Source of the DNA: Mesodorylaimus sp. YZB2_4
Lineage: Eukaryota; Nematoda; Enoplea; Dorylaimida; Dorylaimidae
NCBI GenBank assembly: GCA_030248295.1
Contig: JASANH010001563.1
Span: forward strand, 124,001 to 188,000
Reading direction: 5' to 3'
Length of the DNA stretch: 64,000 nt
Each line of letters begins with the position of its first letter. The stretch's first letter is position 1. The notes below the pieces were generated by a model. It saw only the letters and a list, made by a program, of their open reading frames with translations, did not search any database and was not told where the DNA came from. Positions 24,371 to 36,036 of the stretch are shown in pieces. The position numbers and the translations under genes are program-made.

Positions 24371-24737
24371 ATCCGGACAATGGAACACTAATTCCCAAGG
24401 CGTTTCGACCCGAGCCGACCACGACCAAGGTGTGACACGAGACCGCACTGCGCGCCGACGCCGAGACACCACCCGCAGCGGCCGCCGCGGCGTCGGCGTT
24501 GGAAATCGATTGTTCGCTCGATTCGTCCAAGGCGTTCAGAGCACCTCGATTATTGGCCAGCCTCCACGAATCGATCACTTCCAACAACGAATCGTTGTCC
24601 GCCCCCGACGCTTCGTTATTGTATGTCCTCGCGCTGAGGCCGTGCTGATGCGCGTGATGTTCGATGGCCACGCCCGGCTGCCTGGGCGAATGCCGGGCGG
24701 GCAAGATTAAAGTCCGATCCAAATTTCGTAAATCCAT
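24371..24737 (-). CDS. Candidate first exon (K2P gene or another gene)
   Basis: An open exon starts at ATG 24735-24737 (M-D-L-R-N-L-D-R-T-L-I-L-P) and ends at a GGAT|GTAAGC donor in phase 1. It includes a run of alanines (A-D-A-A-A-A-A-A-G-G). The phase equals that required by the exon at 20628-20776, and no other minus-strand exon lies between them. It is therefore a plausible 5' exon of the potassium channel about 3.6 kb upstream. The intervening sequence shows no coding signal. The assignment is by position and phase only. Confidence 0.35.
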
Positions 24738-27700
24738 TTGGCCGATCGTGTCGGCAGCCAACCAAACTAAATGTGCTGCTCTGCCAATTGCACTTGTTTG
24801 AGTAATGACACGCTATTCAGCCAGCGACGCTGTGCTCTCTGATACACCCCAGAAAATTATGTCCGACATTGGGAGAGCTGCATAGTTTTGACTATTTGAG
24901 GACTTTGAGAAAATGCAAGTTGCATGGAATAAATTCAGCCCGTTGACTTCTGTTTGATCTATCCTTGCTCATTCCACAATCGAAGAATGCCCATTGAAAT
25001 GGCAAAGCGAGGATTGACCGGGGATGTAGTCAGTGTAGACTTCAGAAGAGGCCTAGTCAAATCACACGCGAACCGGTCCAGTGTACTTAGGTTAGGGACA
25101 AGTGGAATAATCAAAGTCGTTTTATTGAAAGTGAGAGCCGAGGGGAATTCGTCGAGAGATTTGGGAAAAAATGAGGAAGCGTGTGGATTGTAGGCTGTGT
25201 CCTCGACATAAATGGAGAGACCGGGCCAAGGAGGCGAATAAGACGTTGGTGGCAGCAATTCCAATATACTCGTCAGTCAATGGGCCGGCTTTTGACGACG
25301 AGTGCTCATAAATGTCGACGCTTAATCGGCCGAGACCGTTCGAGCAAAGTAGGAGAAAAAATGCCCGATGCCTAGCCGCCTTAATCAAAGGCCCGAGTGT
25401 CCCGTGGGCATTAGCATGCATGCAAAACAGACCCGTGCCTCCACCGTCCCACCGACGCGGCGACTCGAGCGCACTAAAGCGTCCAGGCGATGAATGAAAG
25501 CACGCTTCAACGAATTCTCATGCCCGAGAGCCAGGCGCGAAAAAAGCGCCCTTCTTCCAACGATCGCTCAGGTGTACGCGCATCATCATTATCAGTCTTC
25601 TTCTAGGGCATGCCCGCCTCGAATGTAAACGAGCCCAGGGCTAATTAAGTTCCGGCCGGATCTCCCCTTCTCGTCACGGCGCTCATCGTTTTGACGCCTG
25701 CCAAGTGCTGCCGTCGTTTAGGATTATTCCCTCGGCCACTCGACTGTGCAACCACGCCCCGCCTATAAACCTTGCCCACTAGGCCCAACTTCCTAACCGA
25801 GTCAATGCGATTACACGGCCCGCGGCTGAGGATGACGTCCGACACCCCCAGGCCACCCATGCAGTTAGTGTACGCACCGCACTATAAAGACAACGGCGCT
25901 AGCCGTGCCTAATTAGTCAATTCGACCTACTCATTAGTTCTAGCATGTCAAAACCTGCTGAAAGGCATTACCACGTCTTTGAATGTCTGGTGATAAACGC
26001 ACGGGCCAATAACCGATGGCCATGACACCCAAAGAACAGGGGCTCAGTACTCTGACTAGGACAAAGCTGGAAACGCAAAGCCGTTTGTCGCCATTTGATC
26101 AACTTGAACTCGCCGTCAAAGTAAGGCCTAGTCGGTTGACGAGACTTCCAACGAGCTTCCTTTTCGTTTTGCGTGTTTTCACGACTTAACTCATACTTCA
26201 CACTTTTTGCAACCAAAACTTTAAAGTCTAGTTGGCTTTCTCTGCTTTGCCAGGATTGCATTGCATACTCCCCCGACAAGCCCAGTAACAGGTGACAACA
26301 CACGGAAACATCGTTCTTCGTTGACAAATCGTCCATTCCCCAGTCGACAGGCAGCCAAAGGACGTTCTTCCAAGGATGAAGAAACTGGAACACGGGCGAT
26401 TAGGTTTAGGCTAAACGGCTTTATCTTTCACGCAAGAAGAATTCCAGTATGTGCAATTTTGCCCCCTGGTTGAACGGCCAATATAAACCACGATCTGACT
26501 GCAAAACTACGGGCTCCTGGGTCTGCACTTTTTAATATCGCAGGTAGTCTTTCTGGGTTGGTAGGCAAGCTAGGCGTTTTCAGGTGAGTGCAGAGCGAAA
26601 CAAAAAATAGAGTAGGCACGAAAAAGAGATTAGGAGGGACTAGTGGCGAGAATATAAGGAAGCTTGAAGCGTGACTATATTGGGCGGCCATCAAAAATAC
26701 AAATGCCTTTGACGTCACTGTAAGCAGTCTACAGGGAGAGATGCTGTCTTAAAAATCAAAAATCTGTTTCCTCGGCACAGTGTCCGCACTGATTCGATGT
26801 GCCTTTTCCGTAAAAGACGGGCATACTCATACACTACAGTAAATAGTACATGCCGAAATACGTACAAAGAACCTTCCTGCAGGTGAATCTCTGGACGGTG
26901 GTTATTACGCACTAGTTTTATCGCTAAAACAGGACATGTGGTTCGGTGACGTGAACAACAGGCCTTGTTTGGCAGGTAGAAGACATTACCCCGGAATGAG
27001 CTTCTCCATCATTAAGAGACAAAAAAGTAGACATGGGCTTGGACTGCGCTAGAGTTAGTTTTTTAAATTCAAAATCGACACGTGTGTAAGATCATTGCAG
27101 CTTTGAGTTGTCAAAATAATTCGTGTCACAAGTTCGTATTCTGGCCAAGCCTAAGTCACCGTGCCCCCTTGCTGTCTAACCGATAAAAGCATGCCATATT
27201 TGGGCAGACAGCAGTCAAAAGTATGAAACAGCGGAAATTGAGGGGATTTGAGGGTATAATGATGCAAATGACATACTCAGAAGGAAGCTCCAGGATACGC
27301 TTTGAGGTAGACGACAATAGCGTGCAGCTGCATCGAATCTACTGTCGTCCAGTCCGTACTCTTCCAACAAGGCCTGGAAACCCTCCACGTCGTTCATCAA
27401 GCAAGGACCCGAGATTATCCGAAATTACATAAATGGAACGGGGCGAATATGATTTGTCTCCGCCCCCTCGAGCAGAGAGCAGAGAACGGGCGGAAACTAG
27501 CTGGCAAAAAGGAGCCAGAGTTAAAAGTGGGATACTCCTTTTTTGGTGAGTCGGCTGGCGGAGTGGAGGAGGGGATGGGTTTGGGGGGGGGGGGGGCTCG
27601 TATTTATTTTCTTGCCTTTTCCGCGGGCGCTCAATGATAGTGAGGCCCGTTTCCGATGCTCCTTTTCTTGAACCGCGCTTTGTGCCAGTTGGGATTTTCG

Positions 27701-29756
27701 CCCGCCAAGGCCGGAGATTGATCAAACGTCACGCACAAAACTTGGCGAACGCGTACGCGTGTTCTTGCTCCACTAAAAACGTAGATTTTATGCGTATAAA
27801 AAAGGAAAACGGCTTTTGTCATTTCGAAACGGGCTGGTCCATTTTCGATGGAATCCGGATTGATGGACTTGAAGCCGGAAGAGTCAACGTTTTTTCGCCT
27901 CTTCGCCCTTCGGCCGGCCGGCCGGGCGGTAATTATTGCGGGCCACTCGAGCAAGGTCCCGCAACGGCCACTAATCTACTCGCACACTCCGATGACCACT
28001 TGCTACAAATAACTATTTACAGAGATCATAGTGCGGCCAATAAGATAGCAGCACACTGCCATAAGTCGGCACTCAAGTGTCACGACTGCACCCTGGTTAC
28101 CCTGGGGGTCACCACACCACAACCAAGCACGTGACCTACCGGCACCAATCAGCTCCTTGCGTGATTCTTTCCTTGCGATCTGTTTCTGGCGATCGTGTCG
28201 CAATAACCAATCGGTGAAGGAGCCGCTTCGTAACAGGGCCATGAGCAGCGATGAGCCGAGTCGACTGTGAGTTGCATGCGACAGAGCTAACAGTAAGCGT
28301 GTCCGGGGTCAGGCCGGGGACGGGGACAAACCAGCAAAGCAGGAAACGACAGACCGCTTTGTATGAAGATACTAAATGAACTAACGTAAATTGGGCCAAA
28401 TTGGGCCTAGGGCGGGCACCAACTGGCCTGTTACGATTATTTGCAGCCCACTAATTTCATCAATTCAACATTTCTTCGAGGCAGCGACAACTGAATCTGC
28501 TCTCTTTTTATCGTCTTTCATAGACGCTGCCGACAAGCGAGTCCGGGGTCGGAGCGTGCCTCCTCATCAAAGCCAAAAGTATAAGGAAGAAGAAAAATAC
28601 AAATCGAGTTCCTCTTATCAACGCCTAAAATCGCCTTTCGTCGGCCTAAAATATCAGATTCGAGCACCAACTCTGCCCATCGTTCTGAGTCCAATTTCAG
28701 ACCAAGTCTGATCTGATAAAAGCCTCAAGAACCATTTATCACACACTACTTTCTTGAGGATAGCTATTCCCGCCTCCATGACAAAGACAATGCCGCTGCT
28801 GGGATCAGCTCAGCGAAGAAATTCGGAACAAAAGCTATGCGAACCGTGCGACTATTCTATTTCGGTTGATCAAAGGCAAAGAGTTGTTACCTAAAAGCAT
28901 TTGATCTTCAGCCCTTTTATCGAACATCAATGAGAAAAATTTAAAACTGTATCGAAATGGCATAATGACTAGGTGCAAATCCAGTAGTCCACTTTCTCAG
29001 GCTGCTAGGCGTGGGATGCCTTCATTGAATAAGAGGTCGGATAACGCAAACGTGATCCGCTGGTTCTGCCGCGTTTTCCTCTGAAAGGTAAAAGGTCTCT
29101 GATTTTAAAAACTGGTTCTACAATCTACATGTATGTTCTTTGTTGGCCAGTAGTCCGAGGAGCAGACTACATAATGGGTTCTAAGCTGGCATGCCATGTT
29201 GACTCACTTTCAGACGACGAGAGAGCCCATGTCTCCTTGGCATACTCTATGATCAGGGTATCTGCCTGGATGAAGTTCTAATTTGGTATGACTGCTTTGT
29301 TTTATTTTTTGAAATGTCTGGCGAGCACAGCAAAGTAAACTGAATTATACTCCATTTTGTAAATTTGTCAAATTTTTTATAAAATTTTGTATATTCTGGT
29401 CATAGAAAGTTATGTCAAACGCCGCATGTTCTGATGACCTTGGTATGTAAGTTTACTTCACAAACACAGCAAAGCGCATCAGCACTAACAACTTCTAAAA
29501 AAATCTGTTATCAGACAACGAAAAGGTTAGCCCAGCTACCCTACTCTAACCAAATGCAAGGTGAGACGAGGCTGGCTGGGCTCCATCGGCGGCGTTTATA
29601 TGTAGATAAAGTGGGATCAAACAGAATTGTTACACTGCCACTAATAAAAAGTGTAACAGGGCATCCCCTGCCTCAGCCACTTCATTCAGGCAATATAGGC
29701 CGATGGCCGTTAGTTCTATTGCAGAATGTTGTACACCGAAATCTATTAGTATGCTA
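24738..29756. other. Gene-poor stretch
   Basis: No confident gene. A homopolymeric G run lies near 27583-27596. Long open frames at 25968-26393 (minus) and 27634-28134 (plus) have no recognisable domains, signal sequences or splice partners and are probably chance frames. One exon-like segment at 28140-28242 is listed separately. Confidence 0.35.
28140..28242 (-). CDS. Possible isolated first exon
   Basis: It starts at ATG 28240-28242 with M-A-L-L-R-S-G-S-F-T-D-W-L-L, continues through a basic stretch rich in Arg, Lys and Gln (R-Q-K-Q-I-A-R-K-E-S-R-K-E-L), and reaches a GCCG|GTAGGT donor in phase 1. The composition is typical of a cytoplasmic N-terminus. Phase 1 again matches the exon at 20628-20776, so it could be an alternative first exon of the potassium channel gene. 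It could also be chance. Confidence 0.22.
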
Positions 29757-29826
29757 GGCAGCACAAGCACAAGCACCAGCACAAGCATCAACACCAGCAC
29801 CAGCAACAGCAACCAACAACAGCACC
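29757..29826 (+). repeat. CAGCAC-type hexamer tract
   Basis: A variable six-base tandem repeat (A-G-C-A-C-A/C) of about 70 bases decays into CAACAGCAAC at its 3' side. On the minus strand it gives a spurious Leu-Val frame. No gene is implied. Confidence 0.85.
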
Positions 29827-30301
29827 AGGGGAACTACTGACAAGCACGGCACTGTTCGCTCGTCTGCTGCGCTCGCCAGCAGAGCAGGCATTTCATAGAG
29901 TAGCGGAATTTTAATAGACTTGTCCAGGCTAGGAAATGACCGGTGCAAGCAGCTACCGCATCGCACTTCTGCCTGTTACAGACAGTTCCGTAGGTACTCG
30001 TCACAGTTTAATGTCCACAAATTGACACACTCTGAATATTGAGAATTACTTCGGCTCTGGTTCCTCCTTGGGTACTCGTGCAACGCCTCACCATACAAGC
30101 AAGCGCATATGGAAAAGTACATACCCAGCCTAGGTTACTTTCCCAGATACTGCTTTCCTTAAGCTTCCATTTTGCCTCCATGCGCAAACGTGTGGATACA
30201 CAGATTTTCTATGTAACAAGGTTGCCGGCTATCTACAGTACAAGGATTCTGAACCAACAAGTCCCTGAAAGGGTGACATGCTTTATAATTGTTTTGACGG
30301 T

Positions 30302-30388
30302 GTAGAGGCTCGACTGGCAGTCGATATTCTGCACGGAGCCGGCAGCTGGGAGCGTCACCCGCTTGGGTGATGCTTTAGCCAGTGATGC
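30302..30388 (+). repeat. Dispersed repeat family A, copy 2
   Basis: Begins GTAGAGGCTCGACTGG as at 13517, then the same ordered blocks (GCACGGAGCC, GGCAGCTGGGAG, and a stem GTCACCCG...TTGGGTGAT). A partial third copy sits at about 30591-30645 (GCTGGGAGACGTCGTCAACC ... GTTTCAGCC). The compensating changes in the small stem (CACCC/GGGTG here, CAACCC/GGGTTG in the third) suggest the hairpin is a conserved part of the element. Confidence 0.6.
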
Positions 30389-30553
30389 AATGCAGTAATT
30401 CAACTTAACCGGTCACTCCCTCCAGTAATACAGACCCAGTTGTATTACATCGGTGTAGGCACGTGGATGGACGCCAAACTCGAAGTAGGCGCCTACAGTA
30501 CCTATGTGCAACCCCCCCCCCCCCCCCTGGTAGGCCATGGCGAGTAATCGATA

Positions 30554-30598
30554 CTCCCAGCCAGGGGAGAGTAATCGATACTCTCCCCTGGCTGGGAG
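30554..30598. repeat. Perfect 20-bp inverted repeat around ATCGA
   Basis: The arm CTCCCAGCCAGGGGAGAGTA is followed by five bases and then its exact complement. A C-homopolymer run lies just upstream at about 30510-30527. Perfect palindromes of this length are often young or unstable. It sits inside the repeat nest and its function is unknown. Confidence 0.9.
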
Positions 30599-31574
30599 AC
30601 GTCGTCAACCCCTTGGGTTGATGTTTCAGCCGTAGGTATGGTCCCAAGAATTGTCTGCTCCAGTCGGAGTTTTTTGACCTGCTGACTTCGGTCGGCCACG
30701 CACCTCCCTCCTACACTTGCCAGGCTTGGTTACATATTTATGTATACAAGCAAGAGGTTTATAAACAGGTTCAATTGAACCTCATCCGGGCCTGATTGGG
30801 CCGTAACTGAGCAGGTTATGCAAGGTATTTTAGTATAAGTTTTTATGATCAGGTTTTAGTATAATATTTGAAATATTGATGAAGATACGTTTTCGATAAG
30901 GCCGCTACATGAGACGTGTACGTGCAGTATTTTACTCATTGTGTTAAAAAAAATTGCTATTAATCTCATGATGAGAAAATTCCAGCCTTCCAGAGTTCTC
31001 GTGCCTAGATCAGAGAAAGGATGCCTTCTTTCGCCCCGCTATTAACCAACGGCCTTTGAGTCCCTGTAGCCTGATATTGTTAGATGATTTGGACGAAGAG
31101 GCGTAACAAAATTTGATGATATTACAGTAGGACATAATGGAAATTTCCTCGGTTTATGCCCCGTTAGTAGTTGCTCTTAGGTGAGGTAGCGGCAATCATA
31201 TTCATTGAAGGATATTGTCGACGAATCTTTTGTTTGACACCCAGCCTGTCTTTCTTTCTTGATTTTCTCTGCTCAGATTTCAAAAAAAGCTGATTTTTAG
31301 GATGGATTCCTTGCCATAAACGTGCGGCTTCACATGATTTCCAGGATGGAAGCCATGTGGATTCTACATGTTTTCCACAACGGAGAGAATGACACTTAGG
31401 TCCACGTAATCCTGCCTAACCATGTCTAAGCCTTCGGTTGCTTTACAAGGAAGTCTTTCCTCCAGGTTCCTCTACCTGATATCCCCCGACTGCCTATCCT
31501 CATCTTCATGTTCACGTTTTGCCACATTACGAATCCTTATGCGCGCTCGAGCGTGAAGGGAAGGGGCATATACG

Positions 31575-31672
31575 AAAGGATTTGCCCATACGCGAATCGA
31601 ACTCTCGCCATTGCACACTGGCGCGGGAGACCGACGCCTAACCCGCCAGACCACGCCACCGGCCAGGCTGGG
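31575..31672 (-). repeat. tRNA-like segment (SINE head or degenerate tRNA)
   Basis: On the minus strand a box-A-like TGGTCTGGCGGGTTAGGCG is followed about 35 bases later by a box-B-like GAGTTCGATTCGCG. The 5' GGTGGCG has no pairing 3' strand, so no acceptor stem forms. The element most likely derives from a Leu/Ser-type tRNA and is not a functional gene. Confidence 0.35.
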
Positions 31673-32671
31673 CCATCCTTGACATATTTGTAACACATAT
31701 TTGAATTGATTTAATTTATCCAGTCTTTATTGCGCACCAGCCAACTTATTCCCAACTCATCGAAACATACTGCACACCAGAACAGAAGGAATGGCCTTGA
31801 AAAGCTATCCGAGAATACTATAATGAACAATACATGACTTTGGTACATCACTGATTTCCTGACGGCCGGCTATTTCTCAATTATTCTCATTCTTCGTCTA
31901 GTTATTACTCTCAACGTGCTCATTCTGGATAAAGCTTCTCAATTTCTGGTCTAACCTCCATTATATTACATATCACTTATTCCTTAATTTTATCGGGAGT
32001 TACCCATGGCAACGACAATGACATAAAAGGGAATTTTCTTCGAAAGCCATAAATTGCATTTACTCAGAACCTACATCTCATGGTCAGTCACTCAGAAAAC
32101 TGTAGCGGCTAGATTTTAGTTAGACCCACGTATGGATAGGTAGCTGAGATATTTTACATCAACGGCTCTTTCATCAGGCCTGCAATTATGTCAGTAGACA
32201 CAGGCGGTAGCTAACAAGATGCTTGGTTTTCTCTTGTGGCGCAGTGCCTATTGTCAGAACGGGTAGCGTACCATCAAATACACGAGGCCAAATCGCGAAG
32301 CTGACATGTATTGTACCTGCACCTGCATACTTCATGGCAACAAATTTTACCCTTTTTATAATGAATATGATAGTACCCAAAGTGGATATGCTCGAAAAAC
32401 AATAAAATTTTTCTCTACTACTTTCAGCCGATATCGATTTTTTGTGCGATATCATGCTTATCCTACGGCTACAGTTTAGTAACCCCGTTCTCAGAGTGGG
32501 AATCGGTCTTCGACTGCAGTTTAGTAAGTCCGTCGTTGGGCTTGCACACCTAGCTCTAGGCCGCTGACGGTACTGCCACGTGGCGGACGCCCCAGGAGTA
32601 GAGAATCAGGAAGCTGGTTCTCGAACACAAGTCGGGATGGTCCCTCCCTTCTCGCCCAGGATCATCCTGGT

Positions 32672-32792
32672 ATGCTGGTGCTGGCACAGGATGCCCTCGC
32701 GTGGAGGTGCTCCTAGTGGAGACGCACAGACGGAAGCTGCCGTGAGAGCTGGTCACCTCACGGCCTCGCTTATATGACTGCTGGCCGGCCAC
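32672..32792 (+). repeat. Dispersed repeat family B, copy 1
   Basis: This stretch, centred on CAGGATGCCCTCGCGTGGAG, is similar to the reverse complement of 33515-33640 over roughly 120 bases, including the end GACTGCTGGCC. The two copies are inverted about 0.9 kb apart and could pair in a transcript. Reading frames run through both copies with similar residues (R-M-P-S-R-G-G-A), hinting at an old coding piece of a retroelement, but no domain is recognisable. Confidence 0.6.
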
Positions 32793-33514
32793 AGGCAAAA
32801 CGGGTTGGAAGTGTAACCAGTCCTGGTAGACGTAGGAGGGAGGTGGCCGACCGAAGTCAGCGGGACAAAAACTCCATTTTTAAATTTTTTGGCATTTTTT
32901 AAATTATCCAAGCTTAATCATTCCTGAGTCGGAAATCAAAACAAAATTATATTTTTCCTTTCCTTATAAACAGATAAGGTTACAAATTTCGTTTGCCTAG
33001 CCCTTATTCCCTGTCGTAGAACAACAGCTAGGCACATTCTGATGCACAAATTTTTGCTGTTTTGTCCTTAGATTAGGAACAAGCCTTGTTGCAAGAGTTT
33101 AAGTGCTGCTGCTAATCCTTAACTTTTTCATATTCCATTTTAAATAAGACAAGGAAAATAATGAGAAAATATTATTTACAAAGAAACAAACGAATCCATT
33201 TCAATTTTTGAAAGTCTTCTCTTGAAATTCACGCCGTTATCAGCAGATTTCAGTCTCAACAAGCTTCTTTCAAATTTCCTGCCATAATAAATCGAAACAC
33301 GGGCGTGTGGAAAAGTATGGTTTGTTGGCGATTTTTACTTTCCCTTAAGTGGACATACTAGCCCTTAAAAGTTTCTGCTGATGCACCCTTGGCAACGAAA
33401 AATGCAAAACTTGTCAACGCTCTTTGTGGCCTAAATGGTCGATATACTGTAAATGCCTGAGAAAGTCTTTTTTTAAAAATCTTTTGACATCGCCAACTTG
33501 AGCGGAACCTTTCC

Positions 33515-33640
33515 TTTATACCTGGCCAGCAGTCACACCAAGCGAGGACGTGTGGGGACTGGTCAGACGGCTGCTTTTCCTCTGTGTCTTCATTAGTAGC
33601 ACCTCCACGCGAGGGCATCCTGGACCACACACCGACTTCC
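33515..33640 (-). repeat. Dispersed repeat family B, copy 2 (inverted)
   Basis: Reverse-complement partner of 32672-32792. Downstream, at about 33772-33860, a box-B-like word on the minus strand (GGGTTCAATCCC) suggests that a tRNA-like SINE is attached or adjacent. Confidence 0.55.
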
Positions 33641-33860
33641 TCGAACGATGGCGGGTGGGCTTTGAACCCTGTCGGTGTTCGGCAGCCAAGACTGTCTCCT
33701 CGTTTGGCTTCCTTGTCTCCATTCGGAGCACCCACGGCCTGGCGTGCAAGGTCAGCGAGGGTTTATGGTTCGCAAACCGACCTTAATCACCAGGGATTGA
33801 ACCCAGGTCGCGACTACTTGCTACCGCAATACGGGTAATTTGAGCGCCAAAGACCGAACC

Positions 33861-34751
33861 CCTTTGGCACACCGTGTCCGTCTCCTGTGCAAAACTTGCG
33901 TGTTGCTGATGGAATGTGTCGGAATGCTATCCAAAGACATGGTTTAGACATGATGAGGACAAGAAACTTATTTCAGGGAGGTCCCTACCATCCCCACGCA
34001 CTGATAAAAGCTAGTCGACTCGTGTGCAGGGCAGGTTTCGTTCCCATAGTTTCTTTGAATTAGACCTTTTTTACAAGATTTAAACATAATCTTGTTTATA
34101 TCCGGAAATAAGACCCTGACTTTAATAGGATCATGCCCTGAAAGGTTTCAAATGTCTTTGCTGTACGATGATCGAGAGCAGCCGTTTCCTACCCGCTATT
34201 TTCCTGCCTTGACAAATGTATAGTATACTTCCGAACAGCTTTGCTAGGACCCCTAGGTGGACTTCTCTAGGTGGGCCGCCAGGAAAGGATTCAACACAGT
34301 AACCCTCTCTGCCCTGACAATACTGAAAAAAACAGATATGCCCTCGTTAGTCTTACAAGATATGTCAGATAAATTTTATACGCTATGCGCTGTATTTTGC
34401 GAAAGAGTCATATGTCTATCCACTAATCTACTGTACAGTTGCCTGCTAGCCCATCAAACCAAATTTCAGGTCAGCCACAAATCTGTTCGTCATCACCATA
34501 ATTGTATCATTTCTAATATGATCACTTTCGCTCTCTAGGTTTGCATCGATTCGATACATTATGACGAGGTGACGAGAAAGTTTAAAGGCCACTACGAAAA
34601 TGGTTATTATACCAGTCATAACTCGAAGTGGCTGATACCCGTCGAATTATGAACAGAATTTACTTCGAAGATCAATGTCGCGGTCTCTGGAGCCCCAATA
34701 TTTATTTCAACGGTTGTTTTACATCTCTTCCTTCAAACTTAAGGGTTGGAG
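33861..34751. other. Upstream region of the receptor gene
   Basis: No exon is assigned. An open frame at 34257-34538 has no family features. Upstream exons or the promoter of the receptor beginning at 34752 may lie here, but I cannot identify them. Confidence 0.3.
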
Positions 34752-35823
34752 ATGTTACGAACGAGTGTGCTTGGAAGTGTACGGATATTGAACTATTCTG
34801 CGAGACACAAACAGAATCCCGAACTCATAGCCTTCACAGTGGTTGACTTCCTCGTCACATACAAACTCGTGGAAGGACTTCTCGCTCCCATCGGTATGAT
34901 TTGTAACGCTTTACTATTCGTGACTCTCTTTTCACCCAAATTGACGGGCAACATGTTTATTTTTCTTCGCTTTATTTCTCTAGCATTGTCTTTGAACGCT
35001 TTCCTCATCTTCATTCAGGACTATATTGGAAACCCACGTCAGAACTGGAAACGCTTTCGTTGTTTTTTCATATTTTCATGGATTATCAATCTGGCAAGAC
35101 GCTGTCAGGCTGTATGTCAGCATGTTAGCCTTTTTCATGATGCTCGATCGGTTCCGGGCGGTCTGCCGGATAACACAATACAATACACAGAATATGAAGA
35201 AATATTTTGCAGTCCCCTTCATCGTATCCGTTTTGACGAGTTGTGTGGAATTAGGGCAACATTTCGAGACAATCCTGGTCTACAGCACGGGACGAAACAA
35301 CACACGGCCACCAATGCTGACCATTAAAACTACTAGCCTTGGGCAAATGCACATACATAAATATTATATGCAGCATTTCCTCGGATCAATACGAGCTGTC
35401 CTGGTCATTTGCCTGATATATTTCTGTGCAGCAATTGTTGTTCGGCTGCGTCGGCGATCACGACAGGTTGCGGACATGATGGACGCCCAGACAAGTCTGA
35501 CTGAGCATAAAAATTCAGTTTTTCTCTGCAGATTCCAAATAATCGACACCTTCGTCATGATCATCGATCTGCTGGCTTCAAGTTATCAAGCATTTTATGA
35601 TATGGTCCTGATACTAAGATTAAGTTGTGACTTTCAACGTCAACTTTTGTTCATAAAGGTTGCTTATTGGGCCGTTCGGTATCAGATAATAGCCAAGATA
35701 TGCGTCATGCTTTCACAGGGAGAATTATTTTTCATTTATTTAATTTTTTTTCGAATGTTTCGATCTGCTTTTATTGATTCAACAAAAAGGTTGAGAAAGC
35801 GTAAGCGGATTTTTAAAAAATGA
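34752..35823 (+). CDS. Orphan seven-transmembrane receptor (rhodopsin-like)
   Basis: Two exons, 34752-35037 and 35099-35823, joined over a 61-nt intron, give 336 residues. Hydrophobic segments appear in order. TM1 (F-L-V-T-Y-K-L-V-E-G-L-L-A-P-I-G) is followed by an I-C-N-A-L-L motif. TM2 is F-L-R-F-I-S-L-A-L-S-L. TM3 ends in M-L-D-R-F-R-A-V, a D-R-F in the place of the DRY motif. TM4-TM6 follow, with a basic third loop (R-L-R-R-R-S-R). TM7 precedes a short basic tail (K-R-L-R-K-R-K-R). An N-Y-S glycosylation site lies near the N-terminus. I chose ATG 34752 over the upstream TTG. The intron has a weak donor (CAC|GTCAGA), so the alternative is a frameshift in the first extracellular loop and a pseudogene. 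The ligand class cannot be told from sequence. Confidence 0.65.
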
Positions 35824-35889
35824 AGGAATGAAATTAAGATTAGATGTCAAGATGTCGTGTTGCTCACGGTATAATGTTGTAACTGTTTT

Positions 35890-36036
35890 AAGCTGGGAGT
35901 ATAATTCGATGCGATGCGTCAAATAAGCTTGCGATGCGCCGTTTTAGGCACCTTTTTATGCATTGTCAGTTGACCCAAAAGTGTCGCATCGCACGCTTAT
36001 TCGACGCATCGCATCGAACTATACTTCGGGCTTCAG
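35890..36036. repeat. Foldback element (MITE-like), arms about 58 nt
   Basis: The left arm at 35890-35950 and right arm at 35978-36036 are inverted copies sharing TTCGATGCGATGCGTC, then AATAAGC and TGCGATGCG, with only a few mismatches and a loop of about 27 bases. It lies just after the receptor stop codon. Its size and structure fit a short non-autonomous inverted-repeat element. It contains a direct GATGCGATGCG subrepeat. Confidence 0.8.

Larger units (their letters stand above)
30666..32875. mobile_element. Inverted repeats of about 65 bp flanking 2.1 kb
   Basis: The left arm at 30666-30734 and the right arm at 32812-32875 are inverted copies with a few mismatches and small gaps. Both contain the core CTGACTTCGGTCGGCCAC followed by ACCTCCCTCCTAC. 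The interior has no recognisable transposase or reverse transcriptase. It contains a tRNA-like segment at about 31575-31672. This may be a non-autonomous transposon or simply two oppositely oriented copies of one repeat. Confidence 0.45.

Noticed and set aside
25968-26393. 141-codon minus-strand frame
   Set aside because: No recognisable motif and no neighbouring exons with matching phase.
27634-28134. 166-codon open frame on the plus strand
   Set aside because: Mixed low-information composition, no signal sequence, domain or splice partner. Frames of this length arise by chance in a GC-balanced 64-kb window.
29630-29812. Leu/Val-rich frame resembling a membrane segment
   Set aside because: It is the minus-strand translation of the CAGCAC tandem repeat.
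31575-31672. Possible functional tRNA gene on the minus strand
   Set aside because: Box A- and box B-like words are present, but the 5' end has no pairing 3' strand and no sensible anticodon arm, so it is listed as a tRNA-like repeat.
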